NCBI GenBank assembly: GCA_941918925.1
Contig: OW799237.1
Location: 17,837,201 to 17,901,200 of the forward strand
DNA from: Phyto melanocephala
Lineage: Eukaryota > Arthropoda > Insecta > Diptera > Rhinophoridae
Length of the DNA: 64,000 nt
Direction: 5' to 3'
The position numbers and the translations under genes were made by a program. This document shows positions 23,571-35,374 of this stretch, in pieces (the stretch's first letter is position 1; the number at the start of each line of letters is the position of its first letter). Below the pieces are notes generated by a model. The model did not search any database and was not told where the DNA came from. It saw nothing but the letters and a program-made list of their open reading frames with translations.

Positions 23571-24942
23571 TTCCAAATTTTTGTAATTAATTTTCACAAT
23601 TATAATAAATAAACATAATTGTGTGACAGCTGCCAAATTTCAAAAATGCCACTTGCCACTATAAAAGTGAATTCTTACTAAGAGACGCTTTATGTTAAAT
23701 TTATTTTTGGCAAGATTGCACAGTTTTTAAAAGATTTATTAGCGTTAAAGTGATTTTCGAATGTGAACCTTAGAAAGGTATTCAATGTGAACACTGTAAT
23801 AATTGATTAAACTAAAATAAACTTTAATTTTACTCATATTGTGTACTTGCAAAAATCTGAATTGTAGAGGGCAGGCCGTTTTTGACTTGTTATTAAAATA
23901 TGGCAACTAATTGATTTTCTTTAGACTTGTTTATCCTTACCTGCCTCAATGATAAAAAGTCGTCGCATTACCAAAATTTCTTTTGATATCTCCCAAAAGT
24001 GAAAGTCAATTCTCCTATGAATCATATCATCAATCATAATTGTATTTCCTCACCTCACAAACAACATTGTTCACATAGAGACAGTACCGCGCAATTTAAG
24101 AGTAAAGATATTTTTGGACTTACACTTTAATGCATATTGAAAGAACACGAAACGAAACTGGTATTCTGTATAATACCAGTAGTTGACCAGTATTCGTATA
24201 AAAAATTAATATGAAATTCTTATGAAATGTTGTCTAAGTAGTAGAGGTCTGCATATGTGCGATTAAACGACACATGAATTCACATATCAAGCTAGCAAGT
24301 AGTGTGTTGTGTGTGATTTTAGAATCACACACAATTAATTGTGTGTGAGTAATAGCCTATGTGTGCAAAGCGTTCAATTATTTATGTGAGTGTTGTGAGA
24401 GAAATATTTGATTCAGGTGTAAATAACAAATTTGCTCTTTAATTCGAGTAAATACACTTGTGTGTCGATGTACATATTGTGTTTTATCAACACAACATGT
24501 GTTTTGTGTTTTAATTTTTTTTTATCGTATTGAAAACAAAATATTAGTAAAAAAATGTTGCATTAAAAAGTGATATAAACTTTTTAGAAGCAAAAAGTAG
24601 TAGTTTTAAATATATTTTTTAACAAATCGAATTTTTATTAATTTGTTATTAATTTAGCACTCTTACTTGTTTTTTTTAATTATGTCACACAGTTGACATT
24701 AATCACTATATCTACCGAATTTAATCGTAAACAAGTTAAAAAATTTTACAACTGGCTACTTTTGTATACTTTGGCAGATTTTTAATTATAAATTAAAATA
24801 ATTATTATTTAAACAAATTAAATGTGTTTTCAATAAATAAAGTTAAAATAAAAATAAATTCAATACATTGACAATAATGGTAAGGAACTAGGTACCTATG
24901 TATATCAGACTTTTTTTTTATAAAAGACGGAATAATATTAAA

Positions 24943-25640
24943 TTAAATATTAAATGAAGAAAATATATATCTCATGAGGAAAACATATAAATTATTTTTG
25001 TAAAATATCATGTGTGCACTAATTTCAGTTTCAAATTCATGCTTTGGAATATTATAATGCAAAAACATAATTTTATTTACACTGTCATCATTTGATGCAA
25101 TACTGCATCTTTTTTCTGTGATTAAATTGCGTGCTGCCGAAAATACCCTTTCGGAAGCTGCACTGCTTGCAGGCGTACCTAATATTTTACAGCTGAGTTT
25201 ATGTAGCAATGGAAATTGTTGTTTGTTAGCTTCCCACCATTACAGAATGTTGAAGTCGTCATAAAAATTGATAGTTAAAGTTTCGTATTTCAATATTTCT
25301 GTTTCCACAACATCCATACTGTTGTTTAATTGGGCTGGTGGCAAAAAATCGCAAATTAGCTCTATGTTTTCATTAGATACTTCTGACGTGCCCCCGCTTT
25401 GAGTTTGAGGTTCAACAACTTCTTCCAAAAACTTTCTCATTGTACGTTTACACTCATTTCTGATTTCGGTCTGCTCGTCTTCACTAAATTGAACCATTTT
25501 ATTCAAAGGTGGGAAGAGAAATAGCCCAATTTTGTGAAATATTGTCAAGTTGTTTAATACGACATTTTCCAAATAATACAGCAATTTCTCCTTAAAATGT
25601 TTTGTAATTTCTATATCTGAATTATCGACGGCACATTTTT
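24943..25640 (-). pseudogene. hAT transposase, C-terminal half, one in-frame stop
   Basis: Minus strand, one frame throughout: from about 25640 (ITKHFKEKLLYYLENVVLNN, GLFLFPPLNKMVQF), a variable acidic linker (EDEQTEIRNE...TQSGGTSE), then FYDDFNIL followed by TAA at 25240-25242, then WWEANKQQFPLLHKLSCKIL, GTPASSAASERVFSAARNLI and IMFLHYN. The block after the stop is the hAT C-terminal dimerisation domain (WW/FW, SERxFSxA and LxxN motifs). The N-terminal BED finger and the first catalytic residues are absent, partly replaced by the nested repeat. The single stop and otherwise open frame point to fairly recent decay. Confidence 0.85.
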
Positions 25641-25744
25641 TTTTAAACGGTAAATGTAAATGTAGACATATATTATTTATATTTTTATTATTTTTTTTTA
25701 ATTTTTTTAAATATTTTTTTAAATTTTTTTCTGCAATTTTTGTT

Positions 25745-25950
25745 TGTTTTTATTTTTTTTTAATTTTTATTTTAGAAACTAACATACGTAAACTCAATTA
25801 TAATTTTACAATGGTATGTTTTTATATGTATATTTTTTACATGCATGTACGTATTTTATATGAGATGAATGGTGATACAAACAATTGTTATTGCATGGCT
25901 ACACGTTGTGAAAGGTATATAAGATTCGGCACGGCCAAATATAGCTCTGT
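25745..25950 (-). repeat. Dispersed 0.8-kb repeat, copy B, inserted inside the hAT element
   Basis: It carries ACAATGGTATGTTTTTATAT, TTATTGCATGGCTACACGTT and GATTCGGCACGGCCAAATAT, matching copies A and C. It lies within the hAT boundaries (24242-26672), so it was probably nested after the hAT arrived. Confidence 0.7.
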
Positions 25951-27447
25951 TACATGTTTTTTTTTTGTTATTGTTTTGTTTATTTTATTAAATGTTGTCA
26001 ACGTTTTTGAGAAACATAAAAATAAAACAAACCAAAAAGCGGTTAGTCGCTGAATTTGCCATAAACCGCTGATTCAGCAACACTTTTAATATTTTAAGCT
26101 TAAAATGTCAATTTTAAGTTGAACAATTTTACTATTTTTTTTTACATTTTTTACTGTTTGTTTCTATCAATTCTATACATATCATCAATGAATAAAAATA
26201 TAGTGTAGTAAGTGCTTAAGAATTATTGCCTTTGTATACTGGTTTTGTCATATTGTAAATTTTTTTTTATAATATTATTATTGTTATTCTTTTTGCATAT
26301 AAAAAATACATATATTACAACCATTTCATTTGATTACTTTTTTTGTTAAAATTTTAATTTTCCTCTTCACTTAACAAAATAAGAAAGTCAAGAAACACAC
26401 GAATGATTAGTGTGATTTTTAACTTCGCTCAGGTTTTTTTATTGTAATATGTATGAATTTGAGTTCATCAAACAATAAACAATAATAGAGAAACACACAC
26501 AATTAGTGTAAGTGTGTGTGGCTTACTTTTTAATGAACGGTGTTGTGTTGATCTCTTATTTAATATGATTGAGTGTGAATGACTCGCTCTCATTTTTTTT
26601 ACACATTTGATAATAATATCAAATACACACACAGCATTCATTTGGCTACCAAATCATTTGTGCAGACCTCTACTAAGTAGTACTCTGTTAATAATTGTAA
26701 CATGTTTATTTGTATGAAATAATATGAACAACAGCTACTTCGTTTCAAGTTCAAAGCACGTTTTTTTTTTTGGTTTTTTTTTAGAAAAAATTTAATGTTG
26801 CTCAACATGTTTACAAATTTGAACATAATGCCGCCCTATATGCTTAAAAATAAAACTATCCGAAAAACAACGGCCCATAATTAAATCGACGGCAGTTACG
26901 TTAAATATGTTTATTTAATTCAATTTTATTTCGTTTTTTATTTTCGATCCGCCAAAATAATATAAACATATTGGTTTGTGTGAAATGTACAAATCTTTAA
27001 TGAAAATATGGTAACTTTGTCAATCGAGTAAATTTCTTAAAATAAGAGCATAAAAATAAACGCTCTGCAAATTATCTAGAGATAGACAAGACTGAACTCT
27101 AAAAAGAACTTTATATTATAATTTTGTATGATTACACTGGTCATCAAGAGATAAAAAATTTTCGGGAGATCCAACTTTGTTATTATATGTGATTTGAAAG
27201 GTGATGAATCCAAATCTGCTCACGTTTTGTCTTAGAGATATTCTTATTTAAACAAAATACTATTATTGGAGTATTAAATACGTATATTTTAAGATAACAA
27301 TGGTCGGCAAAAAAAACAAAGTCGGGATTTAATTTGACTTAAGCTTTATGAAACTTAATCTGTTTACAGATTGATTTTATGACGTTTTTAAGATATTCTT
27401 ATTTAAATAAAATACTGTTGTTATATTGATACATTTAATACATATTG

Positions 27448-27804
27448 GGCCAATTCAAAGTGGTTGCATATCAGTCATATTTGTACTTTTTCATATTATT
27501 TTATGCATGCATACAATTTTTGTTAGTAATTTCCATACAAAAAAATAATATGACTTTAAACATTTGTTTCCTATGTATAAGAAATTGTTTATGTCATATT
27601 TTTTAACATACTGTCTCTCAGAGAGAATTTCTTCGCTTCTCACCTCTCAGAGAGAATATTTTCTATTTTCTAACAGCGTCATCTCTTTGTCCTTTTTCTT
27701 GTATTAAATACATAATTTGTTAACAAAAGGTGTTCAAAGTCACTAGTCATATTAATATGAATAATATAACATAGTACAATATGAGAGTCTACTTTGAATT
27801 GGCC
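27448..27804. mobile_element. MITE with GGCCAATTCAAAGT ends
   Basis: GGCCAATTCAAAGTGGT (27448-27464) and its near-inverse at 27788-27804 bound 357 bp. Inside, CTCTCAGAGAGAAT occurs twice (about 27614 and 27645). TATT lies beside both ends but is too short and AT-rich to call a target duplication. Confidence 0.55.
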
Positions 27805-30466
27805 TATTTATTATAACAAAAGTAAATAATCTTTCACCTAAATGACTTCAATTGTATAAACTAAAATCTTGAATTGACACTTAGGTCAAATTTGTTACAA
27901 GTTCAGTTGCTGTAATAAAGTTAGGTATAAAGGTGTAAATGATAGTTAAAGAAGTGCAAAAATCTTAAAATTAATCCCGCCGCTAATTATTATTTTTCGG
28001 CCAACTAAGTCCTCTTTTCCTACGTTCCAAAGAGCTTTCAGCGAACAAAATGGCATTCTGTATACTTACAGATGCTGTTAAACGCATGTTTGAGACAGTA
28101 AAATTCAGAATTTTTGTGTCCGGCAAGGATTTAACAGTCTCGTAGTTTCATAAAAATTTGTTTAAAGTGCGGGCAGTGATTAAATATGTGGTAAAATACT
28201 AATCAGGCCATTTCGAAAAGTTGTTTTAAACGCTTCCTGAATCTGCAACAAAACAATGAAACATTTGCAGTAATAAACATGAATTTTGTGTTACTAGCCA
28301 ATAAATTTGACAGATATCGACTGAACAACAGGATCCCTTTATTATTCCTCTAGACATTGGCAATTTTTTAATTTTACTATTTCTAAATTTTTTACCCTTT
28401 AAAGATGTGCTCAAAAAAAAAAAGGTTTTAAATATTTAGCAAATATTTATGCCTTTAAGTATTACATTAGTTAAAGAATAGAAAAAAAAGAACCAATAAA
28501 AACTCATATTAAATTGCGCGGTACTGTTTGTGTAGTAAAATTACAACTGTAATAAATAGTTGTTAATAATAATTGCATACTATTTATTTTTTATTTTATT
28601 TTATTTATTCTTCGTTTCATGGCTATTAATTTAATATCAATTAAATCGACTCTAATGCCTATAATACCACAATTTGCTTGAACAAAATGATTGCAGCAAT
28701 AATTAAAAACTATAAATCATATTTCGTACAGAGGCGCTTATTAGGGAACATCAGCAAATCTTTTCAATTGTAAATAGTAAATAAAAAAAAAAATTGGCAA
28801 TTTTGCAAATGTAAAAATTACAATTTGCTATAACATGTTTAACAAATTTTTGGTAAATTTTGTGCATGCATACCATATATTTGAATTTTTTTTTTTTATT
28901 ATAATTAATTAAATTAGCAAGAGGGTTAAACAAACCCATAACTAACTGGCCAATAGAAAACTATAAAAAATCATTGAAATCATTGTAAGTATTTTGAATT
29001 TATTCGAGTTAAAAAAAAATGGTAATTTCATAGAATCTGACATGCAATGCAAGCAAAATTTTCAATTATTGAAGATTGGCAACAAAAAAAAAAAAATTAA
29101 ATTGTTTTTAAGTAGAAGATGCAACACGTTGCAGAAACTAACATAAGATAATTATTTTAAGTTTTAAAGCCCCCAAGATATTGTTAGAACACATCTAAAT
29201 ATGTATTTATAATGACGGGTATTCAGCTCAATTAAAAATAACATTTTTTTGTTAAAATATTGTGTCCTTGTTTTAAATATTTGTCATTAATTACTTACAT
29301 ACACATTAAAAACAAAACAAAAATTAACCTAAATTACATATCTGATGTTCAACGAGGTCAGTACAATTTCCAAAAATAAATGATAAAATCAATACGAGAA
29401 AACAAATACAATGTCAAAATTAATTATAGCGTAATTTTTTGCGAGCAATTTTTAACCCTTGAACGGGATAAAAAAATATTTGTTTGGAAAAATTTGCAGA
29501 CGTGAGGTGGGGTCGAGAATAAATAATTTCAAGAGAATATTATGTTAAGTGATTATTATGAACGGTCCATGTATTAGACATAAGATTATTTGTGTTGATT
29601 TTCTATTGCAATTCCGATTTTAGATTTTAGCCTGCGACATGTACACCGCTGCGGTTTTTAAATGTTTTAGCAAATAAAACATTAAGAGCAATTCTAGAAA
29701 AAAAAGGCCTTTTATAAATTGAAAATGATCTAAAAATTAAAAGCAATCTAAAATTGGAAACTTAAAAAAATTAAATTTTTTTAAGGAAAATTATTTGATA
29801 GTTAAGTTCCAGTTGGAAATTTTTTCTAAGTACTAAGGATTAAAAATAAATAAAATATTTTGATAAAAGATAATTTAAAAACATTGCTATACACAAGTAA
29901 AATTATCCAGCAAAAACATTTTGAGTTCAATGTGTATAACATTTTTCATGACTTTTAATTCTTAAATGCCAGAGGAGGCGTAAAGAATGTCTCCAAAATA
30001 GTTAGTCATTTATGATGTGCTTAAGGCATGCAAAATATTTAAAAAAAACTCATATAAACACGCATTATTAACTCCTGAAACAAATGTCTCTTTTCATCTA
30101 CTATGCATGCGTTCACTTATTAAAATAAAGTGCATTTTTTTATATATTCATTTAAACACATGCTTTAGAATGAAATGTTTATATTCAAATCACGCATGTT
30201 TCACCTAAATTTAACCACTTCGCCGTGGGTTGAACTGATACATTCACTATTTCTTTTGCATGCGTTTTTTGGCTGGGTTTTAGAAAGCTTTTTAACTTCA
30301 TATTATTAAATTTTTTTTATATATATTTCTTAAAAAATTATTGTATTTTAGGAAAAAACTTTGAAATTAATAATTTTCGAAAAATTTCCAAATATAAATA
30401 AAGATTTTGTTTAAACCTTAAAATTTAAAATACAAATATAAAAAAAAGACAAAAAAAAACAACTTA
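27805..30466. other. Intergenic; no gene recognised
   Basis: About 28000-28400 is less AT-rich and may be old transposon debris, but no protein block could be identified in any frame. The rest is low-complexity AT-rich sequence. Confidence 0.45.
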
Positions 30467-31235
30467 CACCATAGACAGACGACAGCGTTAATTTGCATTA
30501 AAAGTCTTAATTCAAATTAACTTATAAATTATCCCCATCCTAATGTGTATTAGATTTTACGTAACTGCACTAAATCATATTGAATATATACTGCATTTAG
30601 TGATTTCAATATGGCAACACGGTCGGCAATTAATCAAAAAATTAAAAATGTCAAATTAAAATAGATTCAATATGTTGAACTTTTTTACATATTTTTTGAA
30701 TGCCTTTTTTTTGGGCGAAAGTTTACCTTAATACTGGTATCGTCAATCGTAAGCACGTCACACACCCAAAAAGTGCTGTTACGGTCCTTTAAAAAAATAC
30801 CATATATGTACATACATATGTACCTATGTACATATGAATTAAAACCTCCATGAAAAGATACCACTAAACCTACGAATTTTCACTATTCCCTTTCTCTCAT
30901 TTCAGAGTGTCCTTCTGCCATCCCAACTTGTAGCAACATGTTCAGATTTGCGATTGCTAGTGCATTTACAATTTTTACATTATGAAGCAGTTTTAGGAAA
31001 AGTAATTTTAGCTTTATTTCAAATAAATATGTATGTATGTAGGTAGTTTTCACCAACAGCATTGCTGCTATTCGTACTTTTTGCCTTCTATCCATTTGAT
31101 CTCGATGTTAATGTTAAAAACTTAGTTTACAAACAAACAGCTGTTTACTAAATGCAAAAACTTTCGTCTGTCACAGCAAAATTCTAATTTGCATTAGTGA
31201 GATTCGCAAATTAACGCCGTCATCTGTCTATGGTA
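30467..31235. mobile_element. Probable PIF/Harbinger-derived element with about 30-bp inverted ends
   Basis: CACCATAGACAGACGACAGC then GTTAATTTGC at 30467-30496 is inverted at 31206-31235 with about 3 mismatches. Both sides carry TTA (30464-30466 and 31236-31238), the 3-bp target expected for PIF/Harbinger. A minus-strand ORF beginning at 31095 (MDRRQKVRIAAMLLVKT) could be a leftover transposase start. The superfamily call rests on the short target site and is tentative. Confidence 0.6.
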
Positions 31236-31695
31236 TTACAGTGCTATATTTGGCTGTGTTTGTTTATAATGCAATGACCATAACTGACAATTATATGTTG
31301 CCAAAGGTACATTTTTTATATATAGGTTACAAACGTTAAAAGAAGTTCCATAGGAGTTGCAATCACTCATATCTCATCGCGTAATATACCCACATAACTG
31401 CTTTTTAAAAGCAGAATTCTCGAAATTATATCTGATAAATTGTTACCATAGAAGAGTCTGAATTTTACGTGGAGGATTCAAAAAGTTGATTTCAACAAAC
31501 ACAAGGACAGATGGACCATTTGTGTAAAGGATATAAAAATATGTACATATGAAAATTATTGAAAATATTAAAAACAATTTAAAGTTGTTTTTATATTGCA
31601 AGTTTGTTTATTAATTTTTTTTTTTGGAAATGTATTCAAGTACAAGATATACATATTAAAATTAAAAAAAAAAAAAAAATTAATAAACAATTTTT

Positions 31696-31964
31696 TATAT
31701 ATTAACAATTGAAGGATCGCCGCGAATAACGTTGCAAATGACAAAATAGTAATTTTTCAGGAGAGCAAAAACTTACAACGTTCTTCCACTGACTGACTCA
31801 TTGTAATTACGTTTTGGCGGTGATAAAATGCATAATTTTGATATTTTGGTGTTTGAACAAATGTAAAAGAGTAATTTTAACGGTAATCTGCAAAAAAACA
31901 GGTTTTGCAAAATTTATCTTTTACAACGTTATTCGCGGCTTTGCTTCAATTATTAAAATATATA
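31696..31964. repeat. Foldback element with about 45-bp arms
   Basis: The left arm (31696-31738) includes ACAATTGAAGGATCGCCGCG then AATAACGTTG. The right arm (31919-31964) is its imperfect inverse (ACAACGTTATTCGCGGCTTT then GCTTCAATTATT). The loop is about 180 bp. Confidence 0.65.
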
Positions 31965-31969
31965 AGAAA

Positions 31970-34900
31970 ATTATTTAAAATTTTAAAAAAATTTCAAATT
32001 CTTTCTATATTGAAATATATTTTTTTTTTTTGGATATGTATTAAAGTAAAAAAAAATATTGAAATTTTTTTAATAAAAAAATATTAAAATAGTTTTAATA
32101 AAATATTTTTAAAAAATTTCCTATATATTAACAATTCATCAAATATTTTCAAAAACATATTTTTTTTAATTTTAACATTTTTAGCCTTTTAAAGGTTAAA
32201 ACTTTTTTTGTTTTTTTGGGAAAGCTAAACCTGTAATTTGTCATCAAGACTTAATGGTTTGTTATTATTTACTTTTTTCTTTTTTTGCAATAGTTATGTC
32301 GTCTTGTATAATGAATGACCAGCCGGCTTTTTTGTGTTTCTATAAAATCTAGGCTAAAGATTGGAATATTTAAATAGTTAAGTAAATATAGGCGGCAAAA
32401 AAGGCAGTGAAAAACTCACAGTAACAAAAACAATAACAAGAAACCAAATAATCAATGATTTACTTAACATACTCATACACACCACACGCTTAAGCAACAC
32501 ATACACATGTCTACAATATACCAGCAATATTGTAAACAGCAAAAATGAAAAAAAAAAACAATATATTTAATACACTAGAAGAGCCTTTGAAAACTTTAAC
32601 CGGAAGTTGTTTTTTGTTGCTTCCGCAAACGTATGTTTGTTACACAAATACACTTAAAGCCTTAAACACTATACACAAGCATAAGTCTAATGTTATTTCC
32701 ATTACGAGTGTATGATATAGTTTGGATTTTCCCTTATAACACGAATTTTAAGTCATTTTTTTAATAGTTTTTCAGCGGGAGTGCGTGTGCTGTTTGAATA
32801 TATTATAAATATGTTGCGCTTCTTTTTGTTTAATTTTCTTTTATATTAAAAAAAAGTTATTTACTAGATTATAACCGGAAGTTTGCATATATAGTTATTA
32901 AAAATTATATAATAATTAAGTGAAGTATTAATGTGATGAAAAAAAAATTAAGCAAGCAATTAAGTTTTAAGTGAAATACATTTTCAGTTTTAATTAATTG
33001 TTAAGAGTTCTCACCCAAACTTAATTAATTAAACTAAAAGTATTTACATAAAAAATAAAATTTAATACAAATATTTTCATTTTGTTTAATAGCAGTCAAG
33101 TGAAAATCTTTAAACGACATTTGATATTAAACAAAATTTTTTTAAATTTGCACAAATATATATATATGTATATGACTAGTGAAATTTCAAATAATTTTAT
33201 GCTTTCTTGGATTTTTGTTTAACATGCTTTAAAAATTTGTGTAAAGTAAACTAAAACATAGTTAAGAAAAACAACAATTATTTTGTTTAAGCAAATATAT
33301 ATAAAATAAAATATAACGTAAAAAAATTTATTTATAAAACCAAAAAAGTTGGCACTAAACGAAAACATATAAAAATATTTGTGTGACAATAAGGCAGACT
33401 GGTTAAAATCGTTTAAAGCTAAAGATAATTTGTTAAAATGTTTAAATAGTTTTGTTCCATTGTTTGAAAATCCTTTCCCCTTACTTAAAAAAATATTTTT
33501 CAATTTGTCGTAAAAAGTAGGATCTAAAAAAATTTTAAAGGTGAGGGGAAGTGATTTACAAAATGCTGTGATAAAAATAAATTTTTAAGCAAATTAATTT
33601 CTTTAACATTAACTTTAAATACTGTTTTTAAATATAATTTGTAATGATGTATATTAAATCAATGCTGCTGGCTAAGGTATTTGGTAGAAAATTAAAATTT
33701 CGTCTTAGAAATATTGCCTACAAACATCAAAATAAAACCACTTAAGTCCACCTTAAATTAGGAAACATTTATTTTTAAGCAAATAATAATAACTGGTTAG
33801 TATTTTAAAACATATTAAGATTTTTGACTTAGGCTACTTTAGTATATTTCAACTGAAAATTATATTGACTCAGTTAGACAAGACATTTACAAAACTTTAA
33901 ACTTAGTCATGTCTAAGTGTATTAGATTTTCAGAGCGGAAAACTTAACAAAATGTCAAAAACACATTTAGTAAGGAAAAAAATGTACAAAGAAACTAAAT
34001 ACTTTTTGGTTTTTCACAATGAGATCGATTACAATTAAACGAGAAATCACAACCTTGTGTGCAGAAGATAAAGTCTTAAGGATCAAACAGATTCCAATGA
34101 AACGTAATTTTCTATACAGATTGGTATTTGAAATATGTCACAGAATTAAGTCGCTAGATAGAATTTATTTTAATTTTAGAGCATATTTTCTACTGTTCAC
34201 GCTTATTTGGACAAATATTTGCCAAATTTGAACATATTTAGTATGTATCCAAAAAGCCGGTTAATGTAGGCCATATAAAAGATTTGAGTACGCTTCTCAA
34301 GGATCCATATGGTTGGAAAGATCATTTATTAATCAGAAACCTATTTTTAAATTAGTTATTATTTTTGCAAAATTAAATTAATTATTTACTTCTATTTTAT
34401 TATTATTTACAGTTTTGCAACAGAAAAATTAATCCATCATTTGCATTGTTAACTGCATGATTTACGTTAAATCCTTAAAGCTCTTAAACAGACTGAGTAT
34501 TCACATGAAACAATAAGCCATTGAACTATACAACACTCGCTTGCAATTGCCTACAAGAACAACTAAAAAACGAAACTGCATAATCAAAACAATATTATAA
34601 GAAACAGATTTAGCCACCACCATACTACTCGATTTTCCTTTATAGCGTAACATGTCTGGGCATGCAACGTCATGAAGAAAACGCCAAAAAAACAAAAACA
34701 AATAAAAACAATACAAAAATACTATATGACATATATATATATGTATGTATACTCTACTTCGTTGGTGACTTTATTTTAAACTAAAACTAAAGCTAAAACA
34801 ACGAAGTCGAATTTGTCAAAAAAAAAAACTCACCAACACTTGACCACTACTAAGGATTTCTTGGTTGTTTGAAGGCCTACATTTAGCAGTAGTTAGTATG

Positions 34901-35100
34901 AATTGAACTTTAGTAACCTCAACATCTAAAAGCGGTAAAATTGTTGGTGCTTGAATATAAAGTAGAAAACGGAAGTGTTTCAACAAATGCCTGGTGGTGG
35001 TGTGGGTAAGCAACAAATCTTGGCTGCATTTCAGCAAATCAATAAAATAGTGCACCACTGCATGTGCCGCAACAAACACAGAAAAACCGGCCAAGATTGA
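31970..35100. other. Intergenic, upstream of the Ser-rich gene
   Basis: 32000-34400 is AT-rich with no recognised feature. 34440-35110 is C/A-rich and UTR- or promoter-like, with a hairpin ACTTCGTTG...CAACGAAGT (34756-34807). The 92-codon minus-strand open stretch at 34816-35094 has no ATG. Confidence 0.4.
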
Positions 35101-35113
35101 AAGTAGCTAACAT

Positions 35114-35212
35114 CAGTCAGGGTTATACATTTTTCACACAAAAAGCAACAAGAAAATTTTAAACTTTAAACAAATGTTTTTTTTTAAACTAATTTTGTCA
35201 AAGATGTAGCAA
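35114..35212 (+). promoter_or_regulatory. Probable initiator and non-coding first exon of the Ser-rich gene
   Basis: An arthropod-type initiator TCAGT lies at 35114-35118. About 95 bp later a strong donor (ACT|GTAAGT) starts at 35213, and the next acceptor (CATATTTTAG) ends at 35361, giving a 149-bp intron just before ATG 35375. This gives a short untranslated exon followed by the first coding exon. No TATA box is evident. Transcript data would be needed to fix the start site. Confidence 0.35.
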
Positions 35213-35374
35213 CTGTAAGTAAAATTGTTTTAAGGTACGAATATGTGTTAAAATTTAATCCTTAATCACTTAATTATTTCAGAAAATATTGTAGATTACT
35301 AGAAATTAGAAAGCTGTCACTGCATGTGGAATCTACAATATTAGTATTGCTCATATTTTAGCGCTTATGTTAAT

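Larger units (their letters stand above)
24242..26672 (-). mobile_element. hAT-superfamily transposon with perfect 8-bp target duplication
   Basis: The 2431-bp element starts TAGAGGTCTGCA (24242) and ends TGCAGACCTCTA (26672), perfect 12-bp inverted repeats. Both sides carry CTAAGTAG (24234-24241 and 26673-26680). Subterminal regions are rich in CACACAATTA/GTGTGTG motifs on both sides, as expected for hAT transposase binding. The transposase remnant lies on the minus strand and a dispersed repeat is nested at 25745-25950. Confidence 0.93.

Noticed and set aside
23940..23972. Minus-strand MRRLFIIEAG followed by GTAAGG
   Set aside because: Only 10 codons before the donor, no promoter or partner exon, and transposon debris on one side.
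34816..35094. 92-codon minus-strand open stretch with a donor-like GTGAGT at its end
   Set aside because: It contains no ATG (the nominal start is TTG) and lies in the presumed promoter region of the + strand gene. Likely a chance open frame.
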